Assembly: GCA_950295325.1 (NCBI GenBank)
Contig: OX485807.1
Coordinates: 42,128,440-42,192,439 of the forward strand
DNA: 64,000 bases
Source of the DNA: Polytrichum commune
Lineage: Eukaryota; Streptophyta; Polytrichopsida; Polytrichales; Polytrichaceae
Reading direction: 5' to 3'
Program-made: the position numbers and the translations under genes
Notes under the pieces: model-generated
What the model was told of the DNA's origin: nothing
Database searches by the model: none
The model's input: the letters and a program-made list of their open reading frames with translations, nothing else
Shown here: one piece after another, positions 46,770 to 59,870 of the stretch
How the letters are laid out: each line of letters starts with the position of its first letter
How positions within the stretch are numbered: the stretch's first letter is position 1

Positions 46770-47523
46770 GGGCAACTTGAGTTCCTTGACAACCCTTAAT
46801 TTGGCGTCGTGTACGAGCTTGACAACGATACCGGAGGGATTGGAGAACTTGACTTCTTTGACAAACTTGGATTTGTACGAGTGTGAGAGCTTGACAACGA
46901 TACCGGAGGGATTGGGGAACTTGACTTCTTTGACAAACTTGGATTTGTACGAGTGTGAGAGCTTGACAACGATACCGGAGGGATTGGGGAACTTGACTTC
47001 TTTGACAACCCTGGATTTGTACGAGTGTGAGAGCTTGACAACGATACCGGAGGAATTGGGGAACTTGACTTCTTTGACAACCCTAGATTTGTACGAGTGT
47101 GAGAGTTTGACAACAATACCAGAGGGATTGGGGAACTTCAGTTCCTTGACAACCCTTAATTTGGCGTCGGGTACGAGGTTGACAACGATACCGGAGGGAT
47201 TGGGGAACTTGAGTTCCTTGACAACCCTTCAATTGTACAAGTGTCTGAGCTTGACAACGATACCGGAGGGATTGGGGAACTTGACTTCTTTGGCAACCCT
47301 GGATTTGAGGTATTGTAAGAGCTTGACAACGATACCGGAGGGATTGGGGAACTTGAGTTCCTTGACAACCCTTAATTTGTTATGGTGTACGAGCTTGACA
47401 ACGATACCGGAGGGATTGGGGAACTTGACTTCTTTGACAACCCTGGATTTGAGGGAGTGCTGGACCTTGACATCGATGCCGGAGGGATTGATTAACTTGA
47501 GGTCTTTGAGAATCCTTTCGTAA
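46770..47523 (+). pseudogene. Stranded C-terminal LRRs of the interrupted receptor gene
   Basis: Directly after the right target duplication, about ten more 24-residue LRRs continue (SSLTTLNLASCTS, then LTTIPEGLENL and onward), ending LTSMPEGLINLRSLRILS and TAA at 47521. Joining at one GGATT restores the frame exactly with the upstream array, giving an ancestral protein of about 2,126 residues. No own start in good context; an in-frame ATG lies in the LTR at 46735. Downstream 47524-47676 is probably the old 3' untranslated region. Confidence 0.85.
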
Positions 47524-48811
47524 AGTAACTAGAAATATTGATGGATGATTGAATATTCTAGCCACATGTGCCAGTCTGTAAGCAGAGGATGATGGGAGTG
47601 TAGTCTAGGTTTTGGTTATGAATAAACCCAAGGTAACATTTAGAGAAGTCTCAAAAGGTAACTTATACATCATCTATACAAACGTACCCTTGTTTAGAGG
47701 TTGGAAGTTCTAAATGAACTGAACGGATCTTGAATAAGACAAGGCCTTATCTTCCTCTCCAATAGTTTTGGAGTCACCTTATTGTTAAAAGGGTTTACAA
47801 CATCATCGTCTTAGGGTTTTATTAGGAAGGTTTTTACGCGACTGATTGAGGTTGAAACAAAATATTGTCAAAGAAAATTGAGAGGAGAAGGGTAAAAAGA
47901 GGGAAGTCCTCAATCAATATCTATATGAGCTTTAGGGTTTATTAGCATTACATGTCATGAGTTTGAGGATCCACAAATCAATACACTTGCAAAGAGACAT
48001 TGGGATCAAGAATGTCATCATGCTTGTTGATCCAACTGTAGACACTCGAGAATCCAATTTGTAAAATCCTCAATATATATAGCCATGTGGTATCAATAAA
48101 AGCTGGTACCAATCCGACACTAGTTCTTACCACATTTCAATTTGCCATAGGCTCTTGCCAACTGCTCTTTACCTACCACAGATCCATTAAAACGCACAAA
48201 AACCCGAAAAAATTAGTAGTGCGCACAATCAACATAGAGAGAATGTTCTTGGAAAGTCCAGTAACCGAATGAAAGTGAGAAAACTCTCAAATGATCCTCC
48301 GAGCGTATGATTCTAAACATACAGTCATCAAGGTAAGAACATACTTTGAAATTCTTCCAAAACAGTCGCCAACTTCCCATTTTCCCATTCGAGTCGTTTT
48401 TCTTCCCCTACATTATGAACATAACAGACCATCAGAACTGAATGCTTTCTCTTGGAGATCTTTTGAAACAAATCAAACATTCTCGAGCCTGATGCCTTGC
48501 AATGAAATCATAAACCCAATATCATTTTGTTGAAAGGACGTCTTTCAAAATTTGACACTACTATAAACATTCACAATTTTCAAGACCAGATGATTAGAAT
48601 TTCCTACCATCTATATATACATGTAGTAAGGAACAAACAAGGACAAGATAATGGCAAGCACAAAACAACTTCATTGAACATAAAAGTCTCCGCAGTATTA
48701 TTCAAAAAACACTCAAGGCTATGGCGGATGCAGCACGCCAAATGGATGGCAAGAACTTACAACACTCATTACAACTTACCCAACTCTTACCTTGAGATTA
48801 GACAAACAAAG

Positions 48812-48812
48812 A

Positions 48813-48848
<36 letters not shown>

Positions 48849-48862
48849 ACACACACACTCAG
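48812..48862. repeat. CT/CA microsatellite
   Basis: A (CT)n tract followed by (CA)n, longer than the corresponding CT run at about 10038-10056 in copy 1. Confidence 0.85.
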
Positions 48863-49787
48863 ATCTACAAACTGCATTGGAAGACCACACAAATACTGAA
48901 AATCTCCTTAAACACAAAGAGTTTAGGGTTTAGGATATGTTGAAAGCAACGGACTAGAAGAGGAGAGTTCACTCAAACTACACCTAACGGCTCCCTGCTT
49001 CATCTTGTGTACATTCTCTCTCTCTTTAGGGTTTAAGGGACACAAGAGCCAAGAGCCGTGATCATGAAATTGTGAGAGCCCAAAAGAAGAGCCCGTCCAA
49101 AGACATTTCCGAAATCATAACTGGCCATGCGCATCTCAAACTTCCAATTCTTAGCAAGCACGTTACATTCAACTTGGTCTGTACTACTGCAAGAAATTTG
49201 AGAGTGCCGTGAGTTTAAACCTGGTGCAATTTGTGCAGGAGGTCCACTACAGCTTCCAGCTATGACCACAGTAGAAATTGGTCACAGTTTGCACATATGA
49301 TTTGGCTTGGCCGATCACAGGGGAGAGATCACGGCATCCTCATCAGCGCAGGTTCGTGGAATATGCAATTATAGAATATAGTAAGTCAACGGATGTGAGA
49401 TTTTAGAGTGCAATGGTCAAACACATCCATCTTGCATTCACTTACTTTGTTGGTCCCTCGAGATTGATTATGAATTTATTTTAATGAAATTGATAGCCGA
49501 GATGGAAAACTACCAACTAAAGTTGAGAATTCAATTTACCCCCCCCCCCCCTCCTCCCCCTCAATTATGTTGTCTAGAATGATTAAAGATCTTGATCATG
49601 TAGTCCAAACTCCTTCAGACCCATCTTTTATGTTCTTAGATCTACACCTAACCATCCATCACTCAAATATAGGTGTGTGGATTAAGATAAGCTACCCAAT
49701 TTGGCTTGAGCCGATATACCCTTTGTTCATTTTCAAACAATACTTACTTCCGAACAACTCTTATTGTCAAACAATTCTTACATTTCT

Positions 49788-50137
49788 TAAAATAGTCAAC
49801 CCTGTCAATGTCCTACAAAAAATATGGTATCGGTTCAATATGTCCTTCAATTTATATATCTAAAAGGTACAAGTCTCATGTATGATAATATAAAGAAACT
49901 AAATAAATTCTAACCACTATAGATATCATTATGATTTTGATTTTATGAAGAGCTACTCATAGAACATCACTTGTTCAAATCCAAGTTTACACCTTCATCA
50001 TGCATAGGAGGATATAACAAAATTTTTGGTTTTTCTTCTTCTTCTTCTTCATCACCTACTTGAGTCAATGAATTCGGTTGTGTTACTTGAGGTGGTGGTG
50101 GAGTTAATACAATTGCATGTTGTGGAGTACCTCCCCT
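49788..50137. other. Copy-2 sequence replaced in copy 1 by the dehydratase block
   Basis: AT-rich, non-coding, with a CTT triplet run near 50035. It lies between the matching flanks TTCTTACATTT and TCTAGAAAAGCTCC, where copy 1 carries about 2 kb of dehydratase-derived DNA. Confidence 0.6.
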
Positions 50138-51029
50138 TTCTAGAAAAGCTCCTTGAGTAGGATTCGAAGGAAGTGGAATACATTGTCAAGTGATGTGGAT
50201 GAAACATGGTTTCAAATACTATTTCATTAGTTGGACCAATGACATGTAGATTAAACTTTGACGATTATGTTCACGGACATGACATAATTCATTATAAAAG
50301 GTCACACTACATGCTTAGAAAAAACCTCATAGAATATTTCCAACCATCAAAAAGAGAACTTGTAATTTACTCCTGTTGTATTATTAATTCGTGTTAGATT
50401 TGTAATTAGTTGTTTTTTTATTTTTTGAAGATGATAGTAACTAGAATAATTTTATAGAATTATATGATAATTTTGCATGTGTTTGATTAGATATAATATT
50501 GCAGAATGTTGATAGTGAATCCTCGTGTAAAAATTATTATGATATTTTTTTTTCAATTTACAAGCCCATTTAAATACATATGAAAAGAAAAATCAATATA
50601 TTCGGTAATTGGAGATTTCTTCATGATTTTGAGACTACTTAAGAACATGGTTTTTAAATAAAGAACAAGGAAAACACAAATATATATTCAATGTGACTTA
50701 ATAAACCGATTTGCGTGGGCGGCACTAATCAATTTGGTACAAATACATGTCATCACAATGAGAAATTGGACCAGTTATTAAACCATTTGCATTTATTTTG
50801 AGACTTTCCAATGTCTGTAATTAACGAATATAGTGATAAATTTGAAATTTGTAAATTTAAAGAAATGGGAAAAATGCTGAAAGTTTTTGGTTTTGATCCA
50901 CTTATTGTATTGAGAAATTAGTTGAAGTATGAGAAATCATGTCAATTAGACTAATTTGAAGAGCCTAATCACGCTTATGATATTTAAGGTATACTTTTGA
51001 GGGAGGTTGAAAACAGGAAGTGAGCAATA

Positions 51030-51399
51030 ACTAAATACATATTTAGTGTCATATGGTATTTAATGTGACTATGGTAACGTTTTCGATAACACTTCTTTTG
51101 AATAAGTGAACAAATATTGTCATGGATGATGCATGAGTTCATCCATAGGCCTGAACACTACCTTCTCTTGTCAGCAACTTGTGATGAAATATTATCATGG
51201 ATGATTGCATTTTGGATGAAAGCTTACTTGGTGAGTGATAGTATTTGCAGCACTGTAAATCTATAATCCCCCACAAAACATTACAAGGAGTGACAAATAA
51301 TGTTGGGTTAACATTTAGTGTTGGTGACACTACACTGCGGTTTACAATTAGTATTGAGCAATACAATTAGCATTAGTGGCACTAAATATCGTAGTTAGT
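51030..51399. mobile_element. 370-bp TIR MITE, family copy c
   Basis: Duplicated partner of the copy at 13209, same ends and length. Confidence 0.65.
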
Positions 51400-51950
51400 G
51401 TAGTATACCTAAGTTAGTTAATCAGTACATTTATCCAGCAACAATTGCTCCATTTAATGAATGGAGAGAATCAACCGCTTAGTTGAGTTTGAGAAAGCAA
51501 CCAAGTGAAGATCATGACTTCAGGAAAATTATTGATCATTGTAGAAAATTACGGATTGCCACATTTCCCATCTCAACCTAAGCTTGCCTTGAAAAGTAAG
51601 TTGGTGGGTGGGGCACTTAGAGTGCTACCCTCATTGAACTCCGATGAACTTGATGTTTTCAATGTTTCCGTTCAGTTCAGGTCCACTTCACACACGAGCC
51701 AAGAGCCGTGACCATGAAATTGTGAGAGCCCAAAAGAAAAGTGTCCAACAGCCGTCCCAACACACCTCCAAAATCATCTAGTGTGGTCATGGATCCTCAA
51801 GTGTAGTGTGAAGCCATATGTAAATGGGCCCTCAAACAAATGCTATTTCAATGATTTTCTATTCATGCATGTCCTCACATATGATAAAATAGAATAAATC
51901 AACGGTTGTGGACATTTGGAGTGTCATGGTCTCCCAGTTTTGTGTTAAGT

Positions 51951-53152
51951 TGTGAGCCCAAAATGGTGCCCACATGTGTTCTTAAGTCTTTTGAGACCAT
52001 TAGAAGTTATGTTTTAATGTTTATTGATTATTCACAAAAATATAAAAAGAGTAAAGCTTGAAGAAAACTAAGTTTTAGCATTAGGCTTGTGTGGAGTGGA
52101 TTGACTAAGTTTAGTAGTGTGAGGACATGACCTTGGTGAAAAGTGTGGTAGGTAGAAAGCCAAGGTTAGTTAAATATTTGAATTAGGATCTTTGTTGATC
52201 GTTTGAGGGAGGAAGGCTTAGGAGATAAGATGAGCGCCTACAAAGTAGGAGGAGATTTCGAAGGCTTATCGTGAGCCTTGAGAATGCTCACCTCCTCGAA
52301 CTCACTATTTAAGGCCTCGTTCTTCCCTCACTCCTCCTCTCTTTTCTTCGTGCTCCTTGGCACCCCACGGGTTATAAGTGTGGGTATGTACGAAGCAAAA
52401 TAGGAGCATGTGTGTGTGCATGATTTTAAGGTAAAGAGCCAAGACTAGTTGGCCTTTAAGTAGGCTTGACCTCTTATTAGGAGTAGTGTGGTTTGGAAGA
52501 ATTTAGAATTTAATTTATAGTCTTCAAATTGTAGTGCTCGGATTCATATTATCCACAACTATAATGATTTAGACTTGCAAAGTTATGTTTATGAAACATT
52601 AGAGCATTTAGTTTTGTTGGACTTACAAAGTTACATTATTGAAGTAGGTGAGCTTGTGTGTGTGTGGAGTAAGAAAGAGGCACGTAGGTATGCGAGGTTA
52701 TAAGGTGAAGAGTCAAGATCAATTAGTCTTGAAGATTAGCCTTACATTAGTAGATGTGGTTTAGACTCAAGGCATTCATTTGCATATTCATGTAGAGGAC
52801 TTCATTACCTATCCATGGATACCAAGAACTCATTTTTTGGACTTCATATGAATTTTTGAAAGCCAAAAAACCGAGACTATGTCCAAACTTCCAAAAAAAT
52901 AGTAACACACTCTTATAGTTTTTGACTTATGATGTTTAGACTTAAAGTGTCGGATTCATTAGGTAGGAAGGGGTGTGTGTAACTTTTGAATGTATTGGTA
53001 ATTGACCATTGAGGTAAGTGTTTTTAAACACTCGCACTCTTTTGGTTGAAATAATTATACATTGAACGACCGAGGAGGGAGTTATTATGTGTCAGTCCAA
53101 CATTTCACACTCGGGCTAGGACGAAATTAAGAGAGGCGAACTTTGGGTGACA
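51951..53152 (+). mobile_element. Solo LTR, family 1 (1.20 kb)
   Basis: Starts TGTGAGCCCAAAATGGTG, ends GGGTGACA, flanked by TAAGT and TAAGC. The empty site in copy 1 reads GTGTTAGGCCTAC. Same family as 18384-20054 but without its internal tandem-repeat region. Confidence 0.82.
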
Positions 53153-53682
53153 TAAGCCTACCTCCAAGAGGTGGTTTTTGAAAATAGTCCAAGTGACCAT
53201 GAAACGTGTTCCATTTGAGGCCATGTAGGAATCTATGTAGACTTTACATTCATCTTGTATTCACATACTCCGTTGGTCCCTCAAACGCAATGTGAAGCAA
53301 ACTTGGACCAGCTCCGCCATTTCCACCAATGAGAGTGCTTCAAGTGTAATGGTCACGGGCCCTGAGTCTCATGTGTGAAGTGGCCCTTAGCTTGACTTGT
53401 GGTGATGCTTTGAGTAGGGACTAGTTGGGGTGTGGATGTAACCATAGAGACCAAAAAGATATATGTGGAAAAGTGATTGGACTACGTGTTCATAATTCAT
53501 TAACCATTCTAGACGCAATAGAATAGTCAATATATTTTCTTCGTAATTGGATAAGACCCATATGATCATTTCATAAATCATAGAATTTTCATTTTGACAA
53601 TGGATAAGCTAATCATAAGAGCTTTGAAAATTATGAGGAAAGTGGTCATGGGCACAATTTGGATTTTCCAATCATCTCACAC

Positions 53683-53871
53683 TAATTGCAAGCTTCATAT
53701 CCTTGAAGAAGTAGGTGCATTGTTAAAAGTGTGCTTGCAAGAACCTCTTACCTTAAGGTAAATGGGACTTAAAGCGACACTATTCTCTTTACTTACCTTA
53801 AGGTAAGCGGTTCTAAAACACAGAGCTTTAGTAATGGACCCACTTCTCGCAAGATATGAAGCACACAATTA
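53683..53871. mobile_element. Fold-back MITE with paired palindromes (copy 2)
   Basis: Partner of 14655-14840, with both CTTACCTTAAGGTAAG palindromes kept except for one change (left copy CTTACCTTAAGGTAAA). Confidence 0.6.
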
Positions 53872-54174
53872 TTTGAGGTTGGCCTAGAGAGTGGACTCTT
53901 CATTGGAAATCTAAATGAAGTGCGTGGGTTACTATGAAAATGAACACTCTTTATATGAGAGCGTTATAGTGAAAAAAACAAATGTTGGCTAGAAAACAAA
54001 CTCATGAATTTATACTAAGCTTTTCAATTTATTGTGATACATGCCTCCACTATATATACATAACATAAATCATGAAATAATAAGCCTTTATTACATATAC
54101 AATTCACTTTCACTTTTTGATGCAAAAGTCATTGAACACTTCTTCATCCATAAAATTTAACTTGACAATTACAT

Positions 54175-55528
54175 CACGGGGAGGTGACTATTGGAATTTT
54201 AGAAACCACGTGAGATAAAAAATAAGGTCAATTTAATTCGTTGAGGGTAAAATTTATACATTCATTAGATCTACCATAGCTTTGGAAATATGTCCCCTAC
54301 ATGTTTATATGTAAAATAATGCGGTGAATAATTCCTCCATTTTAGTAATCAGTAGAAAAAAAATAGGATTATAGATATTGGATCCCCCCAAATGTGTGTA
54401 GTAGAATCAATAGAATAATTATGGGTTAGACTACTTGGATGAAGAATTGTATAATTTTGTCCAAATTTGAATGAAACGCGTTAGTTTGGAGGGAAAAGTT
54501 GTGGATTTTTTTGGGGGAAGGAATGTTGTGACTTCTCAACGGCCCTTGGGTTTGCTTAGGGTTTAGACAAGCATAGTGGTGTGAAGGTGGTGAAGCGTTT
54601 GGGTATGAGGTCTTGCATTGGTGAAGCGTGGCACAAAGGCGGTAGGTAAGACACATTTTTTGGAGCTTTCTTCTTTGTTCTATAGCATTCACAGCATTCA
54701 CAAAGGGGTTTCACAAGCGCCAAAAATTTGGCTTGCTCCGCTCTCGTGAGGTATGTCCGCCTCATGCCAACAATTAGTTTTAGTTCTTTGTCATTATTGG
54801 TGTTAAACCTCTCCAAATTTTTTGTCTTATCATGACATAAAAGAGGATATTGATATGTACCTTGACATGTATTGGAGGGTGCATAGTTATATCCTAACCC
54901 TTCACATTGTAAATATTTGGTACAAGGTTGAATATGTTTGTGAACACAATTTAAGAAAATGTTTTCAATTTGTGTATTTAGTTTTTTCAATTGAATGCAA
55001 TCTTTTGTTTTGGAGTAGATAATTATGCAAAATTTTCATGTCTTATGACAATTGATTATATTTCTTGTTTTGTTCTATCCGTGTTTACAACTTGTCTATG
55101 TTAGCTTGTACATTTTGTCATCTCCATGTTCATTGGTAATCTTTTAACTAAACTCCAAGTGTTATTGATTGTGTTTTGAATGGTACTTTGAATGCTTTAG
55201 CATTGATATAACTAATGAAACCGATTAAATGACAAGATGGATGGTATGGAACGTTTGTTGCTCACATAGTCGATTTTGCAATGCTATAGTATTCTGTTCA
55301 TTATTTGGTACATGTATAATTTATAAAAAAAATATGATGCTAAAAATTGGTCTCTCCAAAAAATTACAAATAAACATAGGGTGCTTAAAAATATGTCAAA
55401 GCAACTTTATATCTACAAATAGGGAGGGAAAAAATACCGAGAGGTGCATAAATTACCCCCCCCCCCCCCATTAAATACCCCATTATCGCATGTGGTTACA
55501 AAATGTAAGAGGGTGTGATCCCCCTGTG
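54175..55528. mobile_element. hAT-like non-autonomous element (1.35 kb) with 8-bp target duplication
   Basis: Left end CACGGGGAGG, right end CCCCCTGTG, flanked by AATTACAT at 54167-54174 and 55529-55536. Copy 1 has the single uninterrupted AATTACAT (near 15140). An 8-bp duplication and short CA-GGGG ends suit hAT; a 9-bp reading (AATTACATC, Mutator-type) is also possible. Inside, two overlapping minus ORFs (54990-54556 and 54701-54426) match nothing I recognise. Confidence 0.75.
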
Positions 55529-55967
55529 AATTACATCAAACAAACGAAGACAAAAGCATTGTAACTTAGCCACAATTTGGAGGGCAAAACTCAAGGGAGC
55601 TAATGAGTGCTCCACGAGTTTGTAAGAACTTAAAACCCAAATCCCAAGTAGGTCACTTAGTGCATTTAAAAAACAATGGGTGGCATAATATAGAGAGGAT
55701 TAAATCCATCTAACATAAATTTATAAAATATCTCCACATAATTTTAGGACCGTAAAAAGTGTCTTATCATATTATAAGTAAGGTAGATAGACTTTTAATG
55801 TGGACTATTGAATTATTATTAATAAAAATATAGGGGGTTCAAGATAAGGACCTTAGGAATTATGTCAAGTAGGCTTGGTTTTGCACACATGCTTCATAAT
55901 ATTTGGATGAAAATTGCAACATCATATGCCCAAAAAGGATGGAAATTCCCAACATTCGATATTGATC

Positions 55968-57594
55968 GTATTCCTCATCCTACACTTCCACACTCTTGTT
56001 TGCCAACACCTAGGGTTTCAGTTCCACTTTATGGAGAGTTGTTTTTTTTGGTTTTTTGTTTAGGGTTTACAAAACAAGGGAAGCAGGGAGAATTATATGG
56101 GTTCATAATGGATTATGGCTTGGGGCTAGATTGACATGGAGTAGGTGTTGGGTTTGTGAACACACATTCACTCTTGTTGTGTTTCCAACCTAAGCCTTCT
56201 TTTGCGATCCATGATGGAGATGTAACAGTATACCCTGAACCTACAGACTTGTAAGTAGTTTTAAAATTATTCTTAATTTTCTTGTTGCATTTTCCATAGA
56301 TATTATACTCTTGGAATGATTTGCTTCATGTTGTTGTAGGTGTATGATGTGTCTTTCTAAAGTGTTGCACTTATATGATTTTGCAATGGTATGTATGAAA
56401 CATGTTTTTTTGTTGCCATGTTTTTTTTTGCGCCACTTTTCCAATGTGTATACTTTTGAGTCCACTAATTATTAATTACAAGGAATAGAGAGTTCCAAGA
56501 AATCCAATAACATTGACAATATAATTAATGGTAGGGTGGAATCGGAAAGGTCATTTTAGATAATTAAGTAATTATTGGGACCTTTTAAGTCATGCCCTGG
56601 AGGTAATAGCCCTCACACAAATAGCCCTCAACCGCATGTGGTAACAAGAATGGGTAGGGTACTTATTGGGGACTATTACCATATGACAACAATGGATGAA
56701 ACGTAAATTGGATGACTCTAACACATCTATTATCAATTTCTATTCCAAATCTTAGGGGCCCCTTTTGTACATCTACCTTTATTTCAAGCTTTTAATATCC
56801 TTCTTAAGTGTACACACTAAAGAAAAATAACACCTCTCTCTTATGTATACTATGTGCGCTAGTGCCTCAATTAAACCCCTTTCTACACTCACATTAGTTC
56901 ATATGTGGTATGATGAGTCCCACCCCCTAGGGAGATGAGTGGCAAGCCCAAATCGTCCACATAACCATTTTCCTCATAGATATTAAAGCTCATATGGGTG
57001 TCTTACTCTTAATCAAAAATAAATATTCTCTTAAAATGTGTTATGCAGGGTCCACGTCTCAACCTTGGCTATAGTCGCGGGCCCGAGATTTTCAGGAATG
57101 TGGAAGCAATGCGAGCAAAAGAAGCCGCTGCAAAAGAAAAAGATGCTATCTCCGAGGCTAGATAGGCCATAGTAGGCATAGGGTTTTGGGCCATAGGCAA
57201 GATGAGTTTGGGTGGCACTATCCATTGGATGTGTGGTGTTAGCATGCTATGCGTTTTACATGCCATACTTTGTATATTTTATTTGCAATAATATAAGTGT
57301 CATATGATTTCCCCTTCAATATGATCTAATGTTTGGATTGTCCTACCTAAACCATCTCGATTTCTCCACTTTATTGGTTCCTTGATATGAACACCCGCTT
57401 CAAAGTATTTGCATCTTACAACAATCTCCAATATTTGTGTCATTTTATCCATGTTCTTCTATTTGTAAAAATCTCAAAATGCCCAAAAAATCCCAAATTA
57501 ACGAATATAGTGTTATAGGTTCCTACAATTTGAATGATTACTAAGCCTAAAATGGTTAACAAATTATGAGCATGTACTCCAATATCTTAAAACA
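55968..57594. other. Copy-2-specific segment with exon-like sequences
   Basis: Absent from copy 1, which reads CATTGACATGTTATT across the junction; no target duplication is evident, so it may be a deletion in copy 1. On the plus strand a segment ending near 56251 (FQPKPSFAIHDGDVTVYPEP, then a GTAAGTAG donor) and one at about 57049-57165 (after the acceptor GTTATGCAG, reading GPRLNLGYSRGPEIFRNVEA and ending AISEAR-stop) look like exons of a host gene. The family is not recognised. Confidence 0.35.
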
Positions 57595-58083
57595 CATGTT
57601 ATTTTGTATACATTTCAGATCTACACCTAGTTTTATACCACTAAAATATAGTATTTATGATGTGTACTTGTATTAGGCCAACATACCTTAAGGCATGTGG
57701 ATTTTATGTAATTACTCTTATTAAGTGAACATCTAAATCCCCCCAAATTGATTGGTATTATTCTACCTCTAGTCGCACGCAAGAAACTATCATATTATCC
57801 AAATGTTATAATTTTGATAATATGACATTTTGGCCTCAAATGTCTTACTATTGAGGTTTTTCAACAAAATGGCCTAATTCAATGTGTTTTGATATTTTGT
57901 ATACATAATGAAGATACATAAGTATGAAAGAACAATTTTATTGAAGAACTATGCTCACAACATCACATTTAGAAGAAAAACAATCCCAGCATGATGTCTT
58001 CACATATCACACACTACAAAAGTAATAATCTATTGCGTTATGATGATGTTTGTTAATGTTGGAAATTGACATCTTTTTTCAAT

Positions 58084-59026
58084 TTATCCATAAAATATTG
58101 TATGTTCATCACATGTGTAACTAAAACTCCAAAGATTGCTCCACTGCAAAATCAATAATAATTGGGCATACTCATGGGCTTGAGGAACCTTGACTATTGG
58201 TGCAGGATGGTCATCCACATCATTTCCCTCCATTGACTCTTCATTCAAATATAAATCCAAATGGACTTCTCTACCCCATACCAAATCCATCAACTCAACC
58301 ATATTGTACTCTGCATCAACAATTTCCTCCCCTATGAACTACACATATTCTTTAATAGGCATTTCTTCGCTTCCAAGATATGAAGATGAAATTAGACTTG
58401 CCAATTGATTTATTGATTCTTTTATTCTCGATTTCTCACGTCCATCATCCATGACAAAATCAACACTCCAATTTGCAAGTAAGTTTTTGGACATCCTCCA
58501 ATTGTTTGGTATCATTTGGGGATATATATCTCTCCACACTTGAGAGGTCCACATAATAGCATGCCTTACATTAGGCACTATTTTCCTCAAGTCTTCATGA
58601 CTTGTAGAAGAATCAAGTTGTGAGAAAACCCATTACAAAAGCTTCTTCTTATCTTGAACTTTGAATAAAGCAATTAATACTTGATCCAAGGGTTGTACCA
58701 CACTTGTAACACTAGGTGGTAAGAAAGCAATAGTAATATTGCTCAATTGTAAGGTTGAATAACCATATGATTCATCACTACCAACATGCTTAAGGGAACT
58801 AGAAGCAAAATTGTCCATCATCCAACTATCAAATGCCTCTAATGCCATCCATGGCATTATGTTTGCAAACCACCACACACGCAATTGAGCTTGAAGCTAA
58901 GGGCCCCAACCCCCTATTTTCCGCCTTCGTCGACAAGGATGCCAATAAGCTGGCATTGAAGACAATATGGGTTTTAGTGTATCCCGATAGTGAGGATTTT
59001 TTGTATCCCAAGATAATTGATTTCAT
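58084..59026 (-). pseudogene. Decayed pogo/Tigger-like DDE transposase (copy 2)
   Basis: Partner of 16062-17121 with the same frame breaks and the same FLPPSVTSVVQPLDQ block (near 58730-58690). It differs at scattered residues and is shortened at its upstream end: copy 1 sequence from about 17018-17100 is replaced near 59033. Confidence 0.65.
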
Positions 59027-59639
59027 TAATGTTTAATTGTTTTAGTGTTTGTCCCAGCACTCATGCACATCAATTACGTCTATTATATGACAAATTAGGC
59101 TTAAAATTGTACGAGCGTTGTAGTCGTAATATGGGGGTGAATCAACACTAGAAACTTTGGTCGATGGGAAATGCGCTGTATAATTGAGGTGTTGTATTAT
59201 CGAGGTGAGACTTTATATGTATTATGACAAATTATGTTGTTATCAAGAATGGACTCTCGGAAGACGTGTGCATTAAGGTAGGGGTGGCAATTTCCGTGCG
59301 GGTCCTAAAGTCGACCCCTATGTCGGAAGCCCCTTTTTAGGTGCTTTTATCTGGGTTTACAAAAGCACCTATCAAGGTGTTTTTACCGTTCACAGCGCTG
59401 CCAACATTTCATTGGCTGCCAGCGGTCGGTTTAATGCTGCCAACGGTCGGTTTTAGAAATCCACCCTGTGGATATACCACGTACCCTATGTGCGAGTGTT
59501 GGTCACTCTACAAGGTTTCCTTTAAAAATTTGTAGGAAATCATAAACATGTTGGAAAATTTTGATCTTTTCATAGTTGCTCTTGCACCAGCTTTGCGGAG
59601 CGCTCAATTTTTTTAAAAAAAGTTTCAGCATCCCAACCA

Positions 59640-59870
59640 GAGTCCGGGGAGTTTTTTACCAAAATCGGTAGATTTCCGATCTTTTATGAAAAGATTCGGA
59701 TTTTTATTTTTTTGATCGGAAGCTACCTAAATCCAATTTTTTTTGTCGGTTAAATTCCGATATTTAACTTTCTCATTCGGTAATTTTCCGGTTTTGTGAA
59801 TTTCAATTCGGTATGTTTCCGAAGATTTGTATTGTATGTCGGATTTGTTTTTTTTTAATATTATAAAAAA
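59640..59870. promoter_or_regulatory. Subterminal TCGG/CCGA motif cluster, left end of the hAT element
   Basis: Many short TTCGG, TTCCGA and TCGGA motifs in both orientations within otherwise AT-rich DNA, as in the transposase-binding subterminal regions of hAT elements. Confidence 0.5.
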
